DNA of 64,000 nt from JAWXBR01 sp034440235 (lineage in GTDB: Bacteria; Bacteroidota; Ignavibacteria; Kapaibacteriales; Kapaibacteriaceae), in NCBI GenBank assembly GCA_034440235.1, contig JAWXBR010000005.1, positions 1 to 64,000 of the forward strand, written 5' to 3'. The translations under genes and the position numbers were made by a program. The notes below the pieces were generated by a model that was given only the letters and a program-made list of their open reading frames with translations, did no database searches and was not told the DNA's origin. Shown in pieces: positions 7,703 through 17,900 of this stretch. Each line of letters begins with the position of its first letter. Position 1 is the stretch's first letter.

Positions 7703-9346
7703 CTACTTATTTTTCTTATCGGTTGACGACTTTTTCTTGGTGCGCAGTCGCCATTGAAATCCCATTGCATTCAACTTCGTAATGGTCTCTTTAGCTAGCG
7801 TTCCCTTAGTGTAGCCAGCCCGACAATTGGCGACCCATTGAGCCAGACCCACATCCTCGCTCCATCGTGACGGAACGAGCACGTGCCCGAATCGCTTTTT
7901 GAAAGCCAGTAAACGTTCGACGTACTCAGCGCGCGATTCGCCATGCGGATTCCAACTAAACCTTTTTGAATCTAGCATACCCACTCTTTCTTTTTTGAGC
8001 TTGCCTTTGTTGTATTCAGTACGTTGCTTGATAATCCAGCGCCCTAGCTGTGTGCCTGGCGGTGGCATCCAGCTATCACCATGTTGATCTCTTTGACGTG
8101 CGAACTCCTTGAAACGAATGTCCCATACTTCTTCTTTGGAATTCATCGTGAACCCAAGATCCATCAGTTGCTGCAGCCTCTCTGCACCTATTTGTTCGGG
8201 ACGTGAGCGAATGTGAGAAGTCCATTTTGCTAGCGCAGCGTAAGCAGGTACACCTCTTGGTACTCTTGTGTGCCCATGGACTTTTCTGAAGGTTCGTAAC
8301 TCCTTTATCCGTTGAGTCCATACATCCTCAAATCGGCCTTCCCAAGCCATACCCATGGTATTGAGTTCACGCCGACGCAATGCTGTTAGGATGTATATGT
8401 CTTCGTCGGACTTCCTCCTGGCTCGAACGCGCAGTGTTTGCAAGTACCCGACAGCACGATTGTGTGAAGTACCTGCTTTCCCTATCATTCGTGGTAAATC
8501 ACCATGTCGACGATACCAGACACGAATCACCTTCATGTGCTTTTCCCACGCCTCATCCTGCATCCTTTTCCACGCTTCACCAGGATTCCAATCGAAACCG
8601 ATTGCTGTAAGTGCTTTCTGATGTGCCATTGATAATATACCCGCCCGCTTTTTTGCACGCTGATTTGCTACCCAACTGAAAAGAAACGCGCTGTATGAGT
8701 TTGGTACGCGCGAATGTTCGTGTTCTTCTATAAATTCATTTAGCTTAATGATGGTTTCCTCAAAACGCTCTTCAAGCACCTTCCATGACATTCCAATTGA
8801 ATTCAGTAAGACTATCTGGTCGTCGGTCAATCGACCCTCTTTACGTTGATTCCGCTGAGATGTGACCCATATGTACAGCTTCCGATGTTTGGAAAGCGAG
8901 GGAGTACAATGTCCATTCTTCGTTACAAATGCAACCAACTGCGCATAAGATCTATTCCAAAACTCATGCCGTCGATTCCATACAAATCCAATGTCGTTGA
9001 GGTGCTGTTCCTCCTGAACACTCATGTGTCCCCATTGAAGACGCAGCCTCTGTTTTTCAGCCCAACTAATGATTACTTCGGGCAAATGCTCTTCCTGACA
9101 TTTGTCCTTCCTTCGTTTCATGCCTTTCGCATAAATCTCAAATTTCTTACCCCAGTGATCGGCAACAGGATTCCACTCAAATTCAATGTCATTCAGCAGG
9201 CGTCGAAACAATGGATGCAGATTACCCTTTCGATCCTTCTTCCTCTGTGCCCCTGCCCAAGCTGCAAGATCTCGATATCGAATTAGTGATGTAGGAATCG
9301 GACGAGGTCCATCCTTAAAAAACGCCTTAAGGCGATTATACTTCAC
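7703..9346 (-). CDS. stand-alone array of eight helicase-associated domains
   Basis: A 547-residue basic protein made of eight tandem repeats of 60-80 residues. Each follows the helicase-associated (HA) pattern: W-x-x-R/K-F near the start, H-G-H/D and V-P in the middle, a W-V-x-x-Q-R core, then G-F/M-x-W-N at the end. In known proteins these repeats follow superfamily II helicase domains and are thought to bind nucleic acid. Here there is no Walker A, DEAD or other helicase motif, and a Lys-rich tail ends the protein. The only in-frame start is GTG at 9346, which falls inside the first repeat, so the 5' end may be truncated. Role unknown, possibly DNA binding or defence. Confidence 0.8.
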   Translation of the reverse strand: MKYNRLKAFFKDGPRPIPTSLIRYRDLAAWAGAQRKKDRKGNLHPLFRRLLNDIEFEWNPVADHWGKKFEIYAKGMKRRKDKCQEEHLPEVIISWAEKQRLRLQWGHMSVQEEQHLNDIGFVWNRRHEFWNRSYAQLVAFVTKNGHCTPSLSKHRKLYIWVTSQRNQRKEGRLTDDQIVLLNSIGMSWKVLEERFEETIIKLNEFIEEHEHSRVPNSYSAFLFSWVANQRAKKRAGILSMAHQKALTAIGFDWNPGEAWKRMQDEAWEKHMKVIRVWYRRHGDLPRMIGKAGTSHNRAVGYLQTLRVRARRKSDEDIYILTALRRRELNTMGMAWEGRFEDVWTQRIKELRTFRKVHGHTRVPRGVPAYAALAKWTSHIRSRPEQIGAERLQQLMDLGFTMNSKEEVWDIRFKEFARQRDQHGDSWMPPPGTQLGRWIIKQRTEYNKGKLKKERVGMLDSKRFSWNPHGESRAEYVERLLAFKKRFGHVLVPSRWSEDVGLAQWVANCRAGYTKGTLAKETITKLNAMGFQWRLRTKKKSSTDKKNK

Positions 9347-9359
9347 GAACCATGCGAAG

Positions 9360-9707
9360 GCTTGGTTGGGAGGGTCGGAGTTTGATCAGAAAAGGTACTA
9401 CCTGCTTAAGGTCACACTGTGGATCTCCACGGTTAAAGGTGGTTCCAATCTGTTATCGAATGTGCGCCTATGGCCAAATCCCGCAAGTAACATATTGAAT
9501 GTTACACTTGCAGACTCGTACGACGAAGTCGATCGGATAATTGTCTTGGATGTATTTGGCCGTGAAGTTTACAATGTGCCAGACATTGGTATTAACTCAA
9601 ACAATTCGATACTAGTAGATGTTCATGGGTTGTGCCCCGGAGGGTATTTCCTGCGTTATTCAGGGCGCGGGAGAGTGGGAACGGTCCCATTCGTTGTAGT
9701 ACGCTGA
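9360..9707 (+). pseudogene. orphan T9SS C-terminal tail (5' end lost)
   Basis: The reading frame ending at 9707 contains a full sorting tail: VRLWPNPASNILNVTLAD, then VFGREVYNVPD, then GGYFLRYSG ... PFVVVR. No signal peptide or body precedes it; the upstream part of the frame is only the antisense of the HA-repeat gene. It is therefore the 3' remnant of a secreted-protein gene whose front was removed, apparently at the point where the HA gene begins (near 9350). The exact left edge is uncertain by a few tens of bases. Confidence 0.7.
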
Positions 9708-9796
9708 ACGATATCGTAACGCAACACATTGAGCAATCACGAACACTTGAACGAACGAACTAATTCTCGACCATTGCGCGATTTCAACCAGGTCTG

Positions 9797-9961
9797 GCGA
9801 ATCGCGAGTTATGGCTTCGCGAGTGATTCTGAAGGGCTGCGTTGGAATCGTGATCGTGTGTGCGCGATTGCAACCAGGACTGAAGAATCACGAGTTATGG
9901 CTTCGCGAGTGATTCTGAAGGGCTGCGTTGGAATTGCGAGTTTTGGCCTCGCGAGAGATTC
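9797..9961. repeat. palindromic intergenic repeat, cluster A (three copies)
   Basis: Three related units lie in the 296-bp gap before the aldehyde dehydrogenase gene. Inner stems are GAATCGC/GTGATTC (9799-9829), GAATCAC/GTGATTC (9885-9915) and a weaker GAATTGC/GAGATTC (9931-9961), around a shared loop region close to GAGTTATGGCTTCGCGA. The same core recurs in clusters B, C and D. The rest of the gap holds nothing else that can be named. Confidence 0.85.
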
Positions 9962-10003
9962 AGAAGCGTTCATTGGCATCGCAGAACACCTTAGATTTGC
10001 CGC

Positions 10004-11476
10004 ATGCAGAACTACATCGCCGGACGTTGGGTGGATTCGAAGTCGGGACGCACCTTCAACAATGTGAACCCGGCAGATGCACGGGACATCATCGGCGCAT
10101 TCCCGCTGTCCGATCATGATGATGTGAATGATGCCGTAAAGGCAGCGCGCGACGCATATAACGCATGGCGTTTGTTGCCAGCGCCGAAGCGTGGTGACAT
10201 TCTGCGTGTTGCAGGTGACATCTTTACTCGGCGGCAGGAAGAGCTTGCGCGCATCATGACGCGAGAAATGGGAAAGACCCTTACCGAGACCCGTGGCGAT
10301 ATACAGGAGGCCATCGATACTGCCTATTACGCGGCGACGGAAACGCGAAGGTTGTTCGGACACACTGCGCCGTCGGAAATGTCGAACAAGATGAACATGT
10401 CGTTTCGCATGCCCATTGGTGTGTGCGGAATTATCACGGCGTGGAATTTTCCGATTGCTGTGCCCTCGTGGAAAATTCTGCCGGCGCTAGCATGTGGGAA
10501 TACCGTTGTGTTTAAGCCATCGGACGATTCGCCGCACAGCGGCAACATTTTTGCCGAGATTCTCGAAGAAGCTGGTCTGCCCGTAGGCGTGTTTAATGTG
10601 GTACACGGACAAGCCGAGGCTGGACGTGCCATTGTTGAACACCACGATGTACGCGTAATTGGCTTCACGGGCTCGACGCAGACCGGTGCTGCCATTGCGG
10701 AGACGTGCGGACGTCTGAACAAACGCGTGTCGCTTGAAATGGGCGGCAAGAATGCGCAGATCGTAATGGACGATGCCGATCTCGATCTTGCGCTCGAAGG
10801 GGTGTTGTGGGGCGCGTTTGGAACAACCGGACAACGATGCACTGCGACGTCGAGACTAATTCTCCACGAAGCGATACATGATAAGTTTATAAAGATGCTG
10901 CAAGGGGCTGCCTCGCACCTTGTGCTCGGCAACGGGCTCGCGAGTGACAAGGTTCAGGTCGGACCCGTTATAAATAAACGTCAGCTCGACAAGATTCTCA
11001 ACTATATCGAAGTAGGCAAACGCGAAGCAACGTGTGTACTTGGTGGTGAACGTGATGTAGATGGCGATAAAGAACACGGCAACTTCATACAGCCAACGAT
11101 CTTTGCTGGTGTGCAACGCACACATCGCATTTTTCAAGAAGAAATATTCGGTCCGGTGCTCAGCGTCAGCACGTGCACCTCGCTCGAAGACGCCATCGCA
11201 ATTGCGAACGACTCGGAGTATGGACTCTCCTCGAGCATCTACACACGTGACGTAAACGCTGCCTTCGTTGCAATACGCGACCTCGAGGCTGGCATTACCT
11301 ATATCAACGCCCCAACCATCGGAGCCGAAGCACACATGCCATTTGGTGGCGTAAAAGGCACTGGCAACGGACACCGCGAGGGCGGATGGACAGTATTTGA
11401 CATTTTTACAGAGTGGAAAACGGTGTACGTGGACTATAGCGGACGTCTTCAGCGAGCACAGATCGACAATCAGTAG
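10004..11476 (+). CDS. aldehyde dehydrogenase family protein
   Basis: A 490-residue NAD(P)-dependent aldehyde dehydrogenase of full length. Visible are the Asn of TAWNFP (148), the coenzyme Lys of FKPSD (171), the general-base Glu245 in LEMGGKNAQ and the catalytic Cys279 in GQRCTATSR. The C-terminal HMPFGGVKGTGNGHREGG block resembles uncharacterised ALDHs near the ketoglutarate-semialdehyde and aminoadipate-semialdehyde groups, so the substrate cannot be fixed. No SD motif is evident before the ATG. It stands alone between repeat cluster A and the beta-barrel gene, so context does not help assign a pathway. Confidence 0.92.
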   Translation: MQNYIAGRWVDSKSGRTFNNVNPADARDIIGAFPLSDHDDVNDAVKAARDAYNAWRLLPAPKRGDILRVAGDIFTRRQEELARIMTREMGKTLTETRGDIQEAIDTAYYAATETRRLFGHTAPSEMSNKMNMSFRMPIGVCGIITAWNFPIAVPSWKILPALACGNTVVFKPSDDSPHSGNIFAEILEEAGLPVGVFNVVHGQAEAGRAIVEHHDVRVIGFTGSTQTGAAIAETCGRLNKRVSLEMGGKNAQIVMDDADLDLALEGVLWGAFGTTGQRCTATSRLILHEAIHDKFIKMLQGAASHLVLGNGLASDKVQVGPVINKRQLDKILNYIEVGKREATCVLGGERDVDGDKEHGNFIQPTIFAGVQRTHRIFQEEIFGPVLSVSTCTSLEDAIAIANDSEYGLSSSIYTRDVNAAFVAIRDLEAGITYINAPTIGAEAHMPFGGVKGTGNGHREGGWTVFDIFTEWKTVYVDYSGRLQRAQIDNQ

Positions 11477-11570
11477 CGTCGAACATTTGTAGAGCGACAT
11501 TCCGTAGCCCCCTCGCTGCCCCCTACCCTGATTTTTGAAACTGAACAATCATCATCACATGGAGATTTGA

Positions 11571-12443
11571 ATGAGACATTGCTTCGTATTGATTCTTGCT
11601 GTTGCGTTATGCATGGCAACAGCTTCAGCACAGGATGAAGATGTGCTGCGACCACACGGCACGACAGGTGATGATAGGTCTAAAGGAGACGGGTCCGCTA
11701 GGGCATCGACTAGCTTCATCATCGGCCCCGAGCTCGGGAGGAACCTCAGTTTCTTTAGTAGCAAAGTAACTGGTGCCCCAGATAAATCGTATCTCTATAA
11801 TTTCGAAAGCGGTCTGGGCGTGTCTTGGTTTGCAGGCATCTACCTCGAGTTAGGACTGAACAGGCAGTTCGGGATCGGTGCTAGAGTGTTCTATGACATG
11901 AAATCGTTTGGCGGAACACAAGACGGTACCTTGATTGATTGCCCTGACACGACGTCAGGTCTTGTCGAAATTATCCCGATACAAACAGAGTATTCAGTGA
12001 GCACTTCGTACCTCACGATCAATCCCCTGCTTCGCTGGTCGCCCATAGAGGAATTGATTGTACAAATCGGACCAGTGATTCAACTCTCAACAGCCGATTT
12101 CAGCACGACTCTTACGTTCACGATACCCGAATCAGAAACTTGCCGATATAATCTTGGGAAACCGAACGAATCGAGGACAAGCTCCGCAACGGTTGACGCA
12201 GCGCCCGCGATTAAGACGCGCTTTGGTATCGATCTTGGTGTTGGCTATCGTCTCGCACTTGCACCGTCGATTGCAGTCGTACCCCGCATCGGGTATCAGT
12301 ACATGTTTACGAATTTCGACGAAGACGATCTCGATGGTATCGACGCAAGTCGTTCAGAGAGCATCGGTCAAGTACCATACACACACACAGATTTCAAGCT
12401 CACCAGTCTGCAGGCATCGGTAGCCCTGTGGTTCACACTTTAA
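11571..12443 (+). CDS. outer-membrane beta-barrel protein
   Basis: A 290-residue protein with signal peptide (MRHCFVLILAVALCMATASA) and alternating strand pattern typical of small porin-like barrels (GLGVSWFAGIYLELGLN, YLTINPLLRWSP, VVPRIGYQYMF), ending SVALWFTL with terminal aromatic and hydrophobic residues suited to BAM recognition. A TGGAGA sits six bases before the ATG. The PorE-like gene follows after 11 bp, so the two are probably co-transcribed. A PorP-type partner role in T9SS is possible but not shown. Family level only is certain. Confidence 0.75.
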   Translation: MRHCFVLILAVALCMATASAQDEDVLRPHGTTGDDRSKGDGSARASTSFIIGPELGRNLSFFSSKVTGAPDKSYLYNFESGLGVSWFAGIYLELGLNRQFGIGARVFYDMKSFGGTQDGTLIDCPDTTSGLVEIIPIQTEYSVSTSYLTINPLLRWSPIEELIVQIGPVIQLSTADFSTTLTFTIPESETCRYNLGKPNESRTSSATVDAAPAIKTRFGIDLGVGYRLALAPSIAVVPRIGYQYMFTNFDEDDLDGIDASRSESIGQVPYTHTDFKLTSLQASVALWFTL

Positions 12444-12454
12444 GGAGTGCAGCA

Positions 12455-13954
12455 ATGAGAACCATTCAACTACTGACCTCGATAAAAAACATGATGCTGA
12501 ACACCGTTCGCCTATTTCTTGCATTTGCTGTGTGTGCGGTTGTTGTAGCGGCACAAGCAGTACAGATCTCTCCGCTCGACGGCAATACGTCGAGTGATGA
12601 TTTCGCACCGGCGCTTACAAATCATGGGCGTACCGTTGTTGTTACCACCGATGAGAGTGGCAAGCAACAGCTTAAGTGGATGGAGCGCACTAGTGGCGGT
12701 TGGACATCATTGTCATCGGTTGGCTCTGATGTCAACGATGGCAAGCAGGTTGGCACGGCCGCGCTAACGTCAGACGGACAGTTCATGATATTTGCAGCGT
12801 ACAGGCACGACGTCGACGGCATGGGTCGCACCGATTTGTATAGTGCTCGTCGTAATAATGGTAAATGGGAAAAGGTTACGAATATTGGTGGTCAGGTAAA
12901 CTCCTCATACTATGACTCGCAACCAACGTTGTCGGCCGATGGACGCACCCTGTACTTTGTAAGTGATCGTCCCGGTGGCTTCGGCGGCTCAGACATCTAT
13001 ACTTCGCAATGGACTGGCACCGAATGGACCACAGCGCGTCCCCTACCCAACGCTAACTCCGCTTCTGAAGACATGTCACCTGTTATTGCGGCCGATGGTA
13101 AAACATTTTACTTCAGTAGCAATAGAGGGGGCGGTCAAGGGGGCTTTGATGTGTACACAGGAAAAATTGATGCATCGGGTCTAGGTAGCGTTCGCAATGT
13201 TGGCGACCCAATCAACACGGTAGCAGATGAGATGTTCTATACGTCACTACCAAACTCGAACCAGGCGTTCTTCTCGCGCACAACGCGCAATGGCGACTGG
13301 GACAACTACCTTGCTGTGCCCAATCCATTCCCGGGAGAACCAGTAACGCTTGTAGAAGGCATCGTCAGGGACATCACAACGAAGGTTCCACTCGGATCGG
13401 ATATCACGGTAACCGATTTGTCGACGGGTAAAAATGTCTCGCGTCTCCGTAGCGATGATGCAACAGGACAGTACTACGTAACGCTCACCCCTGGCCGTGT
13501 GTATTCCATCACTGCCAAGCGGGCTGGCTACCTATTCCATAGCGAACGCTATGAAGTACCACCGAATGCTCAGGGACAAACCATCAAGAAAGACATCGAC
13601 CTTGTTCCGCACGCAGGCGGTGGCAATCGCTTGCTCGTCTACTTCGATTACGACAAAGCAGAGTTGAAGAGCGAGTCGATGCCAGAACTTGAAAGCGTTA
13701 TCGAAATGCTCCGAGAGAACCCATCGCTTCGCGTCCGTTTCGACGGCCACACCGATGACCAAGGGTCAGACGAATACAACGACAAACTCTCTGAGCGTCG
13801 CGCGCTAGCGGTAAAAGATTACGTCACCGCCGGCGGCGTAGATAAATCACGCGTAGAATCTGGCGGCTTCGGAAAACGTAAACCCGTCATGAAGGGCGCA
13901 ACCGACGAAGCACGTGCATTAAATCGTCGCGTCGAAATGCGCGTCGTGAAATAA
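12455..13954 (+). CDS. PD40 propeller/CPD/OmpA protein, PorE-like
   Basis: A 499-residue envelope protein with signal peptide, TolB/PD40 propeller repeats (about 45-290, e.g. DSQPTLSADGRTLYFVSDR), a carboxypeptidase-regulatory-like domain (about 298-370) and an OmpA_C peptidoglycan-binding domain (392-499, YFDYDKAEL, HTDDQGS, LSERRA). PorE of T9SS has the same order with extra N-terminal TPRs, which are absent here, so a T9SS anchoring role is an inference. AAGGAG lies seven bases before the ATG at 12455, which decides the start over the longer frame. The gene partners the barrel gene just upstream. Confidence 0.85.
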   Translation: MRTIQLLTSIKNMMLNTVRLFLAFAVCAVVVAAQAVQISPLDGNTSSDDFAPALTNHGRTVVVTTDESGKQQLKWMERTSGGWTSLSSVGSDVNDGKQVGTAALTSDGQFMIFAAYRHDVDGMGRTDLYSARRNNGKWEKVTNIGGQVNSSYYDSQPTLSADGRTLYFVSDRPGGFGGSDIYTSQWTGTEWTTARPLPNANSASEDMSPVIAADGKTFYFSSNRGGGQGGFDVYTGKIDASGLGSVRNVGDPINTVADEMFYTSLPNSNQAFFSRTTRNGDWDNYLAVPNPFPGEPVTLVEGIVRDITTKVPLGSDITVTDLSTGKNVSRLRSDDATGQYYVTLTPGRVYSITAKRAGYLFHSERYEVPPNAQGQTIKKDIDLVPHAGGGNRLLVYFDYDKAELKSESMPELESVIEMLRENPSLRVRFDGHTDDQGSDEYNDKLSERRALAVKDYVTAGGVDKSRVESGGFGKRKPVMKGATDEARALNRRVEMRVVK

Positions 13955-13977
13955 GAACCTTCGCTCTTAAATAGAAT

Positions 13978-14003
13978 GGGGAGGGGTCAACACGCTCCTC
14001 CCC
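13978..14003 (+). terminator. hairpin after the PorE-like gene
   Basis: GGGGAGG (13978-13984) pairs with CCTCCCC (13997-14003) across a 12-base loop, 23 bases after the stop codon. No T run follows, so it could be a Rho-independent-like or stabilising hairpin. Confidence 0.5.
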
Positions 14004-14066
14004 TCGGCCGCATGCTCTCTACACGTATCACCGTCTCGTAATCTCAGGCAGAGCATACCCGCGATA

Positions 14067-14220
14067 CGAACAACCGTCTCTAAATCTCTCGCGAAGCCAA
14101 AACTCGAGATTCCTCGACGCTCATTCGTGTCGCGATGCCAGAACATGAGATTTCTCGACGCTCATTCGTGTCGCGATGCCAGAACATGAGATTTCTCGAC
14201 GCTTATTCGTGTCGCGAATC
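14067..14220. repeat. palindromic intergenic repeat, cluster B, with 41-bp tandem copies
   Basis: One full hairpin unit has outer arms CGAACAACCGTC (14067-14078) and GACGCTCATTCG (14116-14127) and inner arms AATCTC (14083-14088) and GAGATT (14106-14111). It is followed by a 41-bp half-unit repeated twice in tandem plus a partial third copy. The remaining sequence of the 390-bp gap (13955-14344) has no supported gene. Confidence 0.85.
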
Positions 14221-14344
14221 CGATAATCCGATATTGTCGGCGTCAGTTGCGATGCATTAGAGTGAACTATACTCGACTACATGCAGGGCGGATTCGCTCA
14301 CCGTGGTTTGCTGTATTAACTGCCAATACTTGAAGGAGAATCAA

Positions 14345-14812
14345 ATGCGCTCATCCATCGTCGGATCGCGATTGATGCTTGCGTTGATTTCGTACGAAAC
14401 AGATGGTGGCGGTGAGGGCGCTGGATTTACATCGCCTTCAGAAGAAATAGATTCGATCGTAGTGGAATCCTCAACGTATGTGTCACGACTTCAATTAGTG
14501 GCGAGCAATCTATCAAACCACGCAACTTGGAGAGTGTATCTACCAGACAACTCAATAGAGAGTGGCGATACCATACTGAACGGATCGGCTATCTATGATT
14601 CACTAAACAGGCCTGTTGATTTACCGGCGTTTCTTGATCTGCCGACTGATTTTCCGGATACTGCAAGTGGCGCATCGGAATGGTCTGCAATGGTGTACAT
14701 CAAACGTGCGGCAACACGGCATCGCGTAACTATGACGAATGGCGATCCTCCTTCAGTCCTTGTTCCTCTACTTGTTAAAGGTGGAGAAATAGTTGAGAGT
14801 TATAAACCGTAA
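14345..14812 (+). CDS. hypothetical protein
   Basis: A 155-residue frame from an ATG that follows AAGGAG by five bases, a good ribosome binding site. No family was recognised. The first 17 residues are mildly hydrophobic (MRSSIVGSRLMLALISY) but stop short of a normal signal peptide. The rest is polar, with a Gly-rich patch, and includes YLPDNSIESGDTILNGSA. It lies between repeat cluster B and the 3' end of the giant surface-protein gene on the other strand. It may be a small envelope protein or a remnant of one. Bases 14813-14956 hold only short unsupported frames. Confidence 0.45.
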   Translation: MRSSIVGSRLMLALISYETDGGGEGAGFTSPSEEIDSIVVESSTYVSRLQLVASNLSNHATWRVYLPDNSIESGDTILNGSAIYDSLNRPVDLPAFLDLPTDFPDTASGASEWSAMVYIKRAATRHRVTMTNGDPPSVLVPLLVKGGEIVESYKP

Positions 14813-14956
14813 TCGAGGATAACTAGAGGACTGCGTTTTTGACGTGCTTAATGCGTTCAACACCGTGTCATGACGCATCCGTCCGGACGGCAACGCCGTC
14901 GCCTACGTGGGTGGCGACGACGTCAGCCGTGTTCCGAACTATGCGCTCAAGACTCG

Positions 14957-17900
14957 TTACCGTAGAACGGATACGGAACCAACAAAGCGCGTGACTTCTT
15001 CACTTCGAATCACGCAGGAATAAATCCCAGAAGTGATGGACTGAACATCGATAGTAAACACGGATCCGGATGATGCCGTGATCTCGGATGTTAAGTCCAT
15101 CACGAGTTGACCATTGACGTCAATAAGCAGACATGTCGCCCCCTTCAGCGAGGAGATGTTCATGTCCGTGAGGTCGATTGTTACTGATGTTGCAGCAGGT
15201 TGTGGATAGATACGCGCGGTGCCCTGTTCTTCATCTTCGGCAAAAACGTGCGAGACAACGTTCCGAACGTTTACTTGAGCAACCATACTGGTGTCGGAAC
15301 CGCATGGACCATTCACGATAACATCATACATGCCGGTGTCGGCAAGAACGGCTGAGTCGATGTCAAAGCCTGGCTCGGTCTGTCCGATAAGATTGACTCC
15401 GTTCTTGCGCCACTGATAGGAGGTGACGTCATGCAACGCACGTACGAAGAGGTGGACCGACGCACCAACGGTAACACTTGTATCGCGTGGATGCTTTTGC
15501 ACGAATGGCCGTAAGTCGATGCCAACGTAAACAGAGTCAGTAACAACCCATGGCTGACACGCTCCACCAACCTGGACTTTATACCATCCACTGTCCGTAG
15601 CCGTAGAGCTCGTAACGATGAAACGGTATGTGTCTGCACCAGTGAGTTTCTTTCCGTTGTGAATCCATTGGTACGTGATGTTGGTACCACTGGCCACAAT
15701 ACCAAGGTCAAGCATGCCCCCTTCACAGATGCGTCTGTCACGTGGTTGTGATGCGATTGTTGGTGCCAGGCTAAGGTCAAGATGACCAAGAAGGCTTGTC
15801 GCACCTGACGTTGTTTGTGCATCAATCACAACGTCGTAGGATGCTCGATCTGCCTGCTGAGTCGACGATATGCGATACGTCCGATCGTTTGCTCCAACGA
15901 TTGCCTTTCCACCTCTACGCCACTGATAACGCAAGTTGGTACCTGATGCTAGGACAGACAGCTCGGCCGTGTTGTCCTCACATACTGTGATGTCCACAGG
16001 TTGGACAACAACCGCTGCATCAAGTCGCACATCAAGCGGGCTATCACCGGTACAACCTACGATGTACTGACCATCCCAATCCAGTAGTGGAAATGTTAGT
16101 GTTCCGGTTTTGGCATCAATGGCTGTAGAAGTACTCACGAGAGTCCAGTTACCCGTATATGGTAATTGCCGACGATACAGCACCCACCGTGATGGATCGG
16201 TAACGTCGCGTGGCGACATAGCAGTTGGTCCAAGAATCAGTTGCCACGTTCCTGTAAAGGCAGTTGGTACGTGCGTTTGCACAATCCACATGCGCGGGAA
16301 GATCCGTCCGCTACGTGGTGGCGCCGAGATCGACTCAACGTCTACCAAACTGTGAACTGTGACTTCGGTGCTCTTGGTAATGGTTCGTATGTCGAACCTT
16401 GAATCTGTACCGTCTACATAGAAGTTCCCGACTCTGTCAACGATGCCATGCCATGACCGGCCAACGCTGACGAGTGGCGTCCGTTCAACGCTATTTCCAG
16501 CCACAACCATATCCTCATGGCCGGTGGTAACGTCCATCACGCTCCTGCCGCCGCCTTCGCCAACATGCCATGCACCAATCAGCCACGGCTCAATCCCAAC
16601 AAGGCGGTCGTGCATAGATCGACGGACATGTGATTGTGGGCAGGCGGTCCCCCAGATACTCACGTCATCAATCGATCCATTGAAGAAGCTCCGGTAGTAT
16701 CCTTGATACCATCCTATCGTCATCTTGTCATCCGTTGGCAACATCTGCATGGTTGCGAAGCTGATACGTCCACGCACTACGCCATCAATGTAAATCTGCA
16801 TCGATGTGCCGTCGAAGACACCAGAAACATGCGACCAACGATTGAGTTTTACGGTACTGTCGGACCACACCCACTGGGCCACTCCGTTGCTCCGGGTGAT
16901 TACCATTCCCACCTGACCAAATCGATTAAGGATCAATCCATAGCCCCTGCTGTCCGCGCCGATTAAGCGGCGATTACCGATAATGCCTGAGAATTCACCA
17001 AAGGCGGTCGGGTAGATCCAAGCCATCAATGACAGACTCTTGTCGACGCCAAAAGAGCTCTTGCGACCTAAGTCAACGAAGGTGTTTTCTCCGTCGAAGT
17101 TCAGTCCTTTGCGAATGGTAGAGAATCGATACATCCTCGCATCAATCAAGTCATACGTAAATCCGTATGCTCTTCCACTGAGGCCAACAATCCACCCATA
17201 TCCGGCGTTGAAGGTGATACCCACGAGGTCCTCAGTGGCTATGTGGATCTGCACCCACGAAGTGCCACCATTAGTAGAACGCAACAGAACACCTCCATTG
17301 CATACTGCAAAAATCAATTCCCGTGAGACGATGTGTAGGGCATTGATGCGCACCGTTAGTCCGATGTTTACACGTACCCATGTACGCCCACCATCGATCG
17401 TACGTAGAACACAACCGCCGTCGCCAACTATAAGTCCGAATTGCGCATCTGAGAAGGAAATGTCGCAAAGGTCCTGCGACCCAAGTCCAATGACCTGCCT
17501 CCAGGTGGCTCCATCCCATTGGTATATGACTCCAAACTTTCCAACAGCAAAGCAGACATGGCCACTCATAAACACTCGTGTAAACGTTTGCGTGGTCTGC
17601 ACAGTCATCTTGGTCCAGCGACTACCGTTATAGCGCCAGATTGCACCGTATTGTCCAACGGCAAATCCATCGTTTCGGTTCAACATTGCGATAGAATAGA
17701 AATGATCTGATGTATTGATCGGAAATCTGAACCACGTAATGCCCAGATCAAGTGAGCGACAGATCGTGCCATTATCGCCAACAACAAAGAGTACAGAGTC
17801 CACGAAGGTGGCGCCGCGTAAGCGGACTGATAGTGTGAGGCCTCGTTGTATCCATGACAGTCCGCCCGTCGTTGTTATTCTCAAGACACCATCGTTGCCA

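Noticed and set aside
7703..9346. Annotation as a DNA helicase
   Set aside because: No Walker A, Walker B or other superfamily II motif occurs; only the accessory HA repeats are present.
14820..14996. Plus-strand fragment with the segment RPDGNAVAYVGGDDVSR
   Set aside because: No start, no recognised family, and it runs into the 3' end of the giant gene on the other strand. It may be a remnant but cannot be supported.
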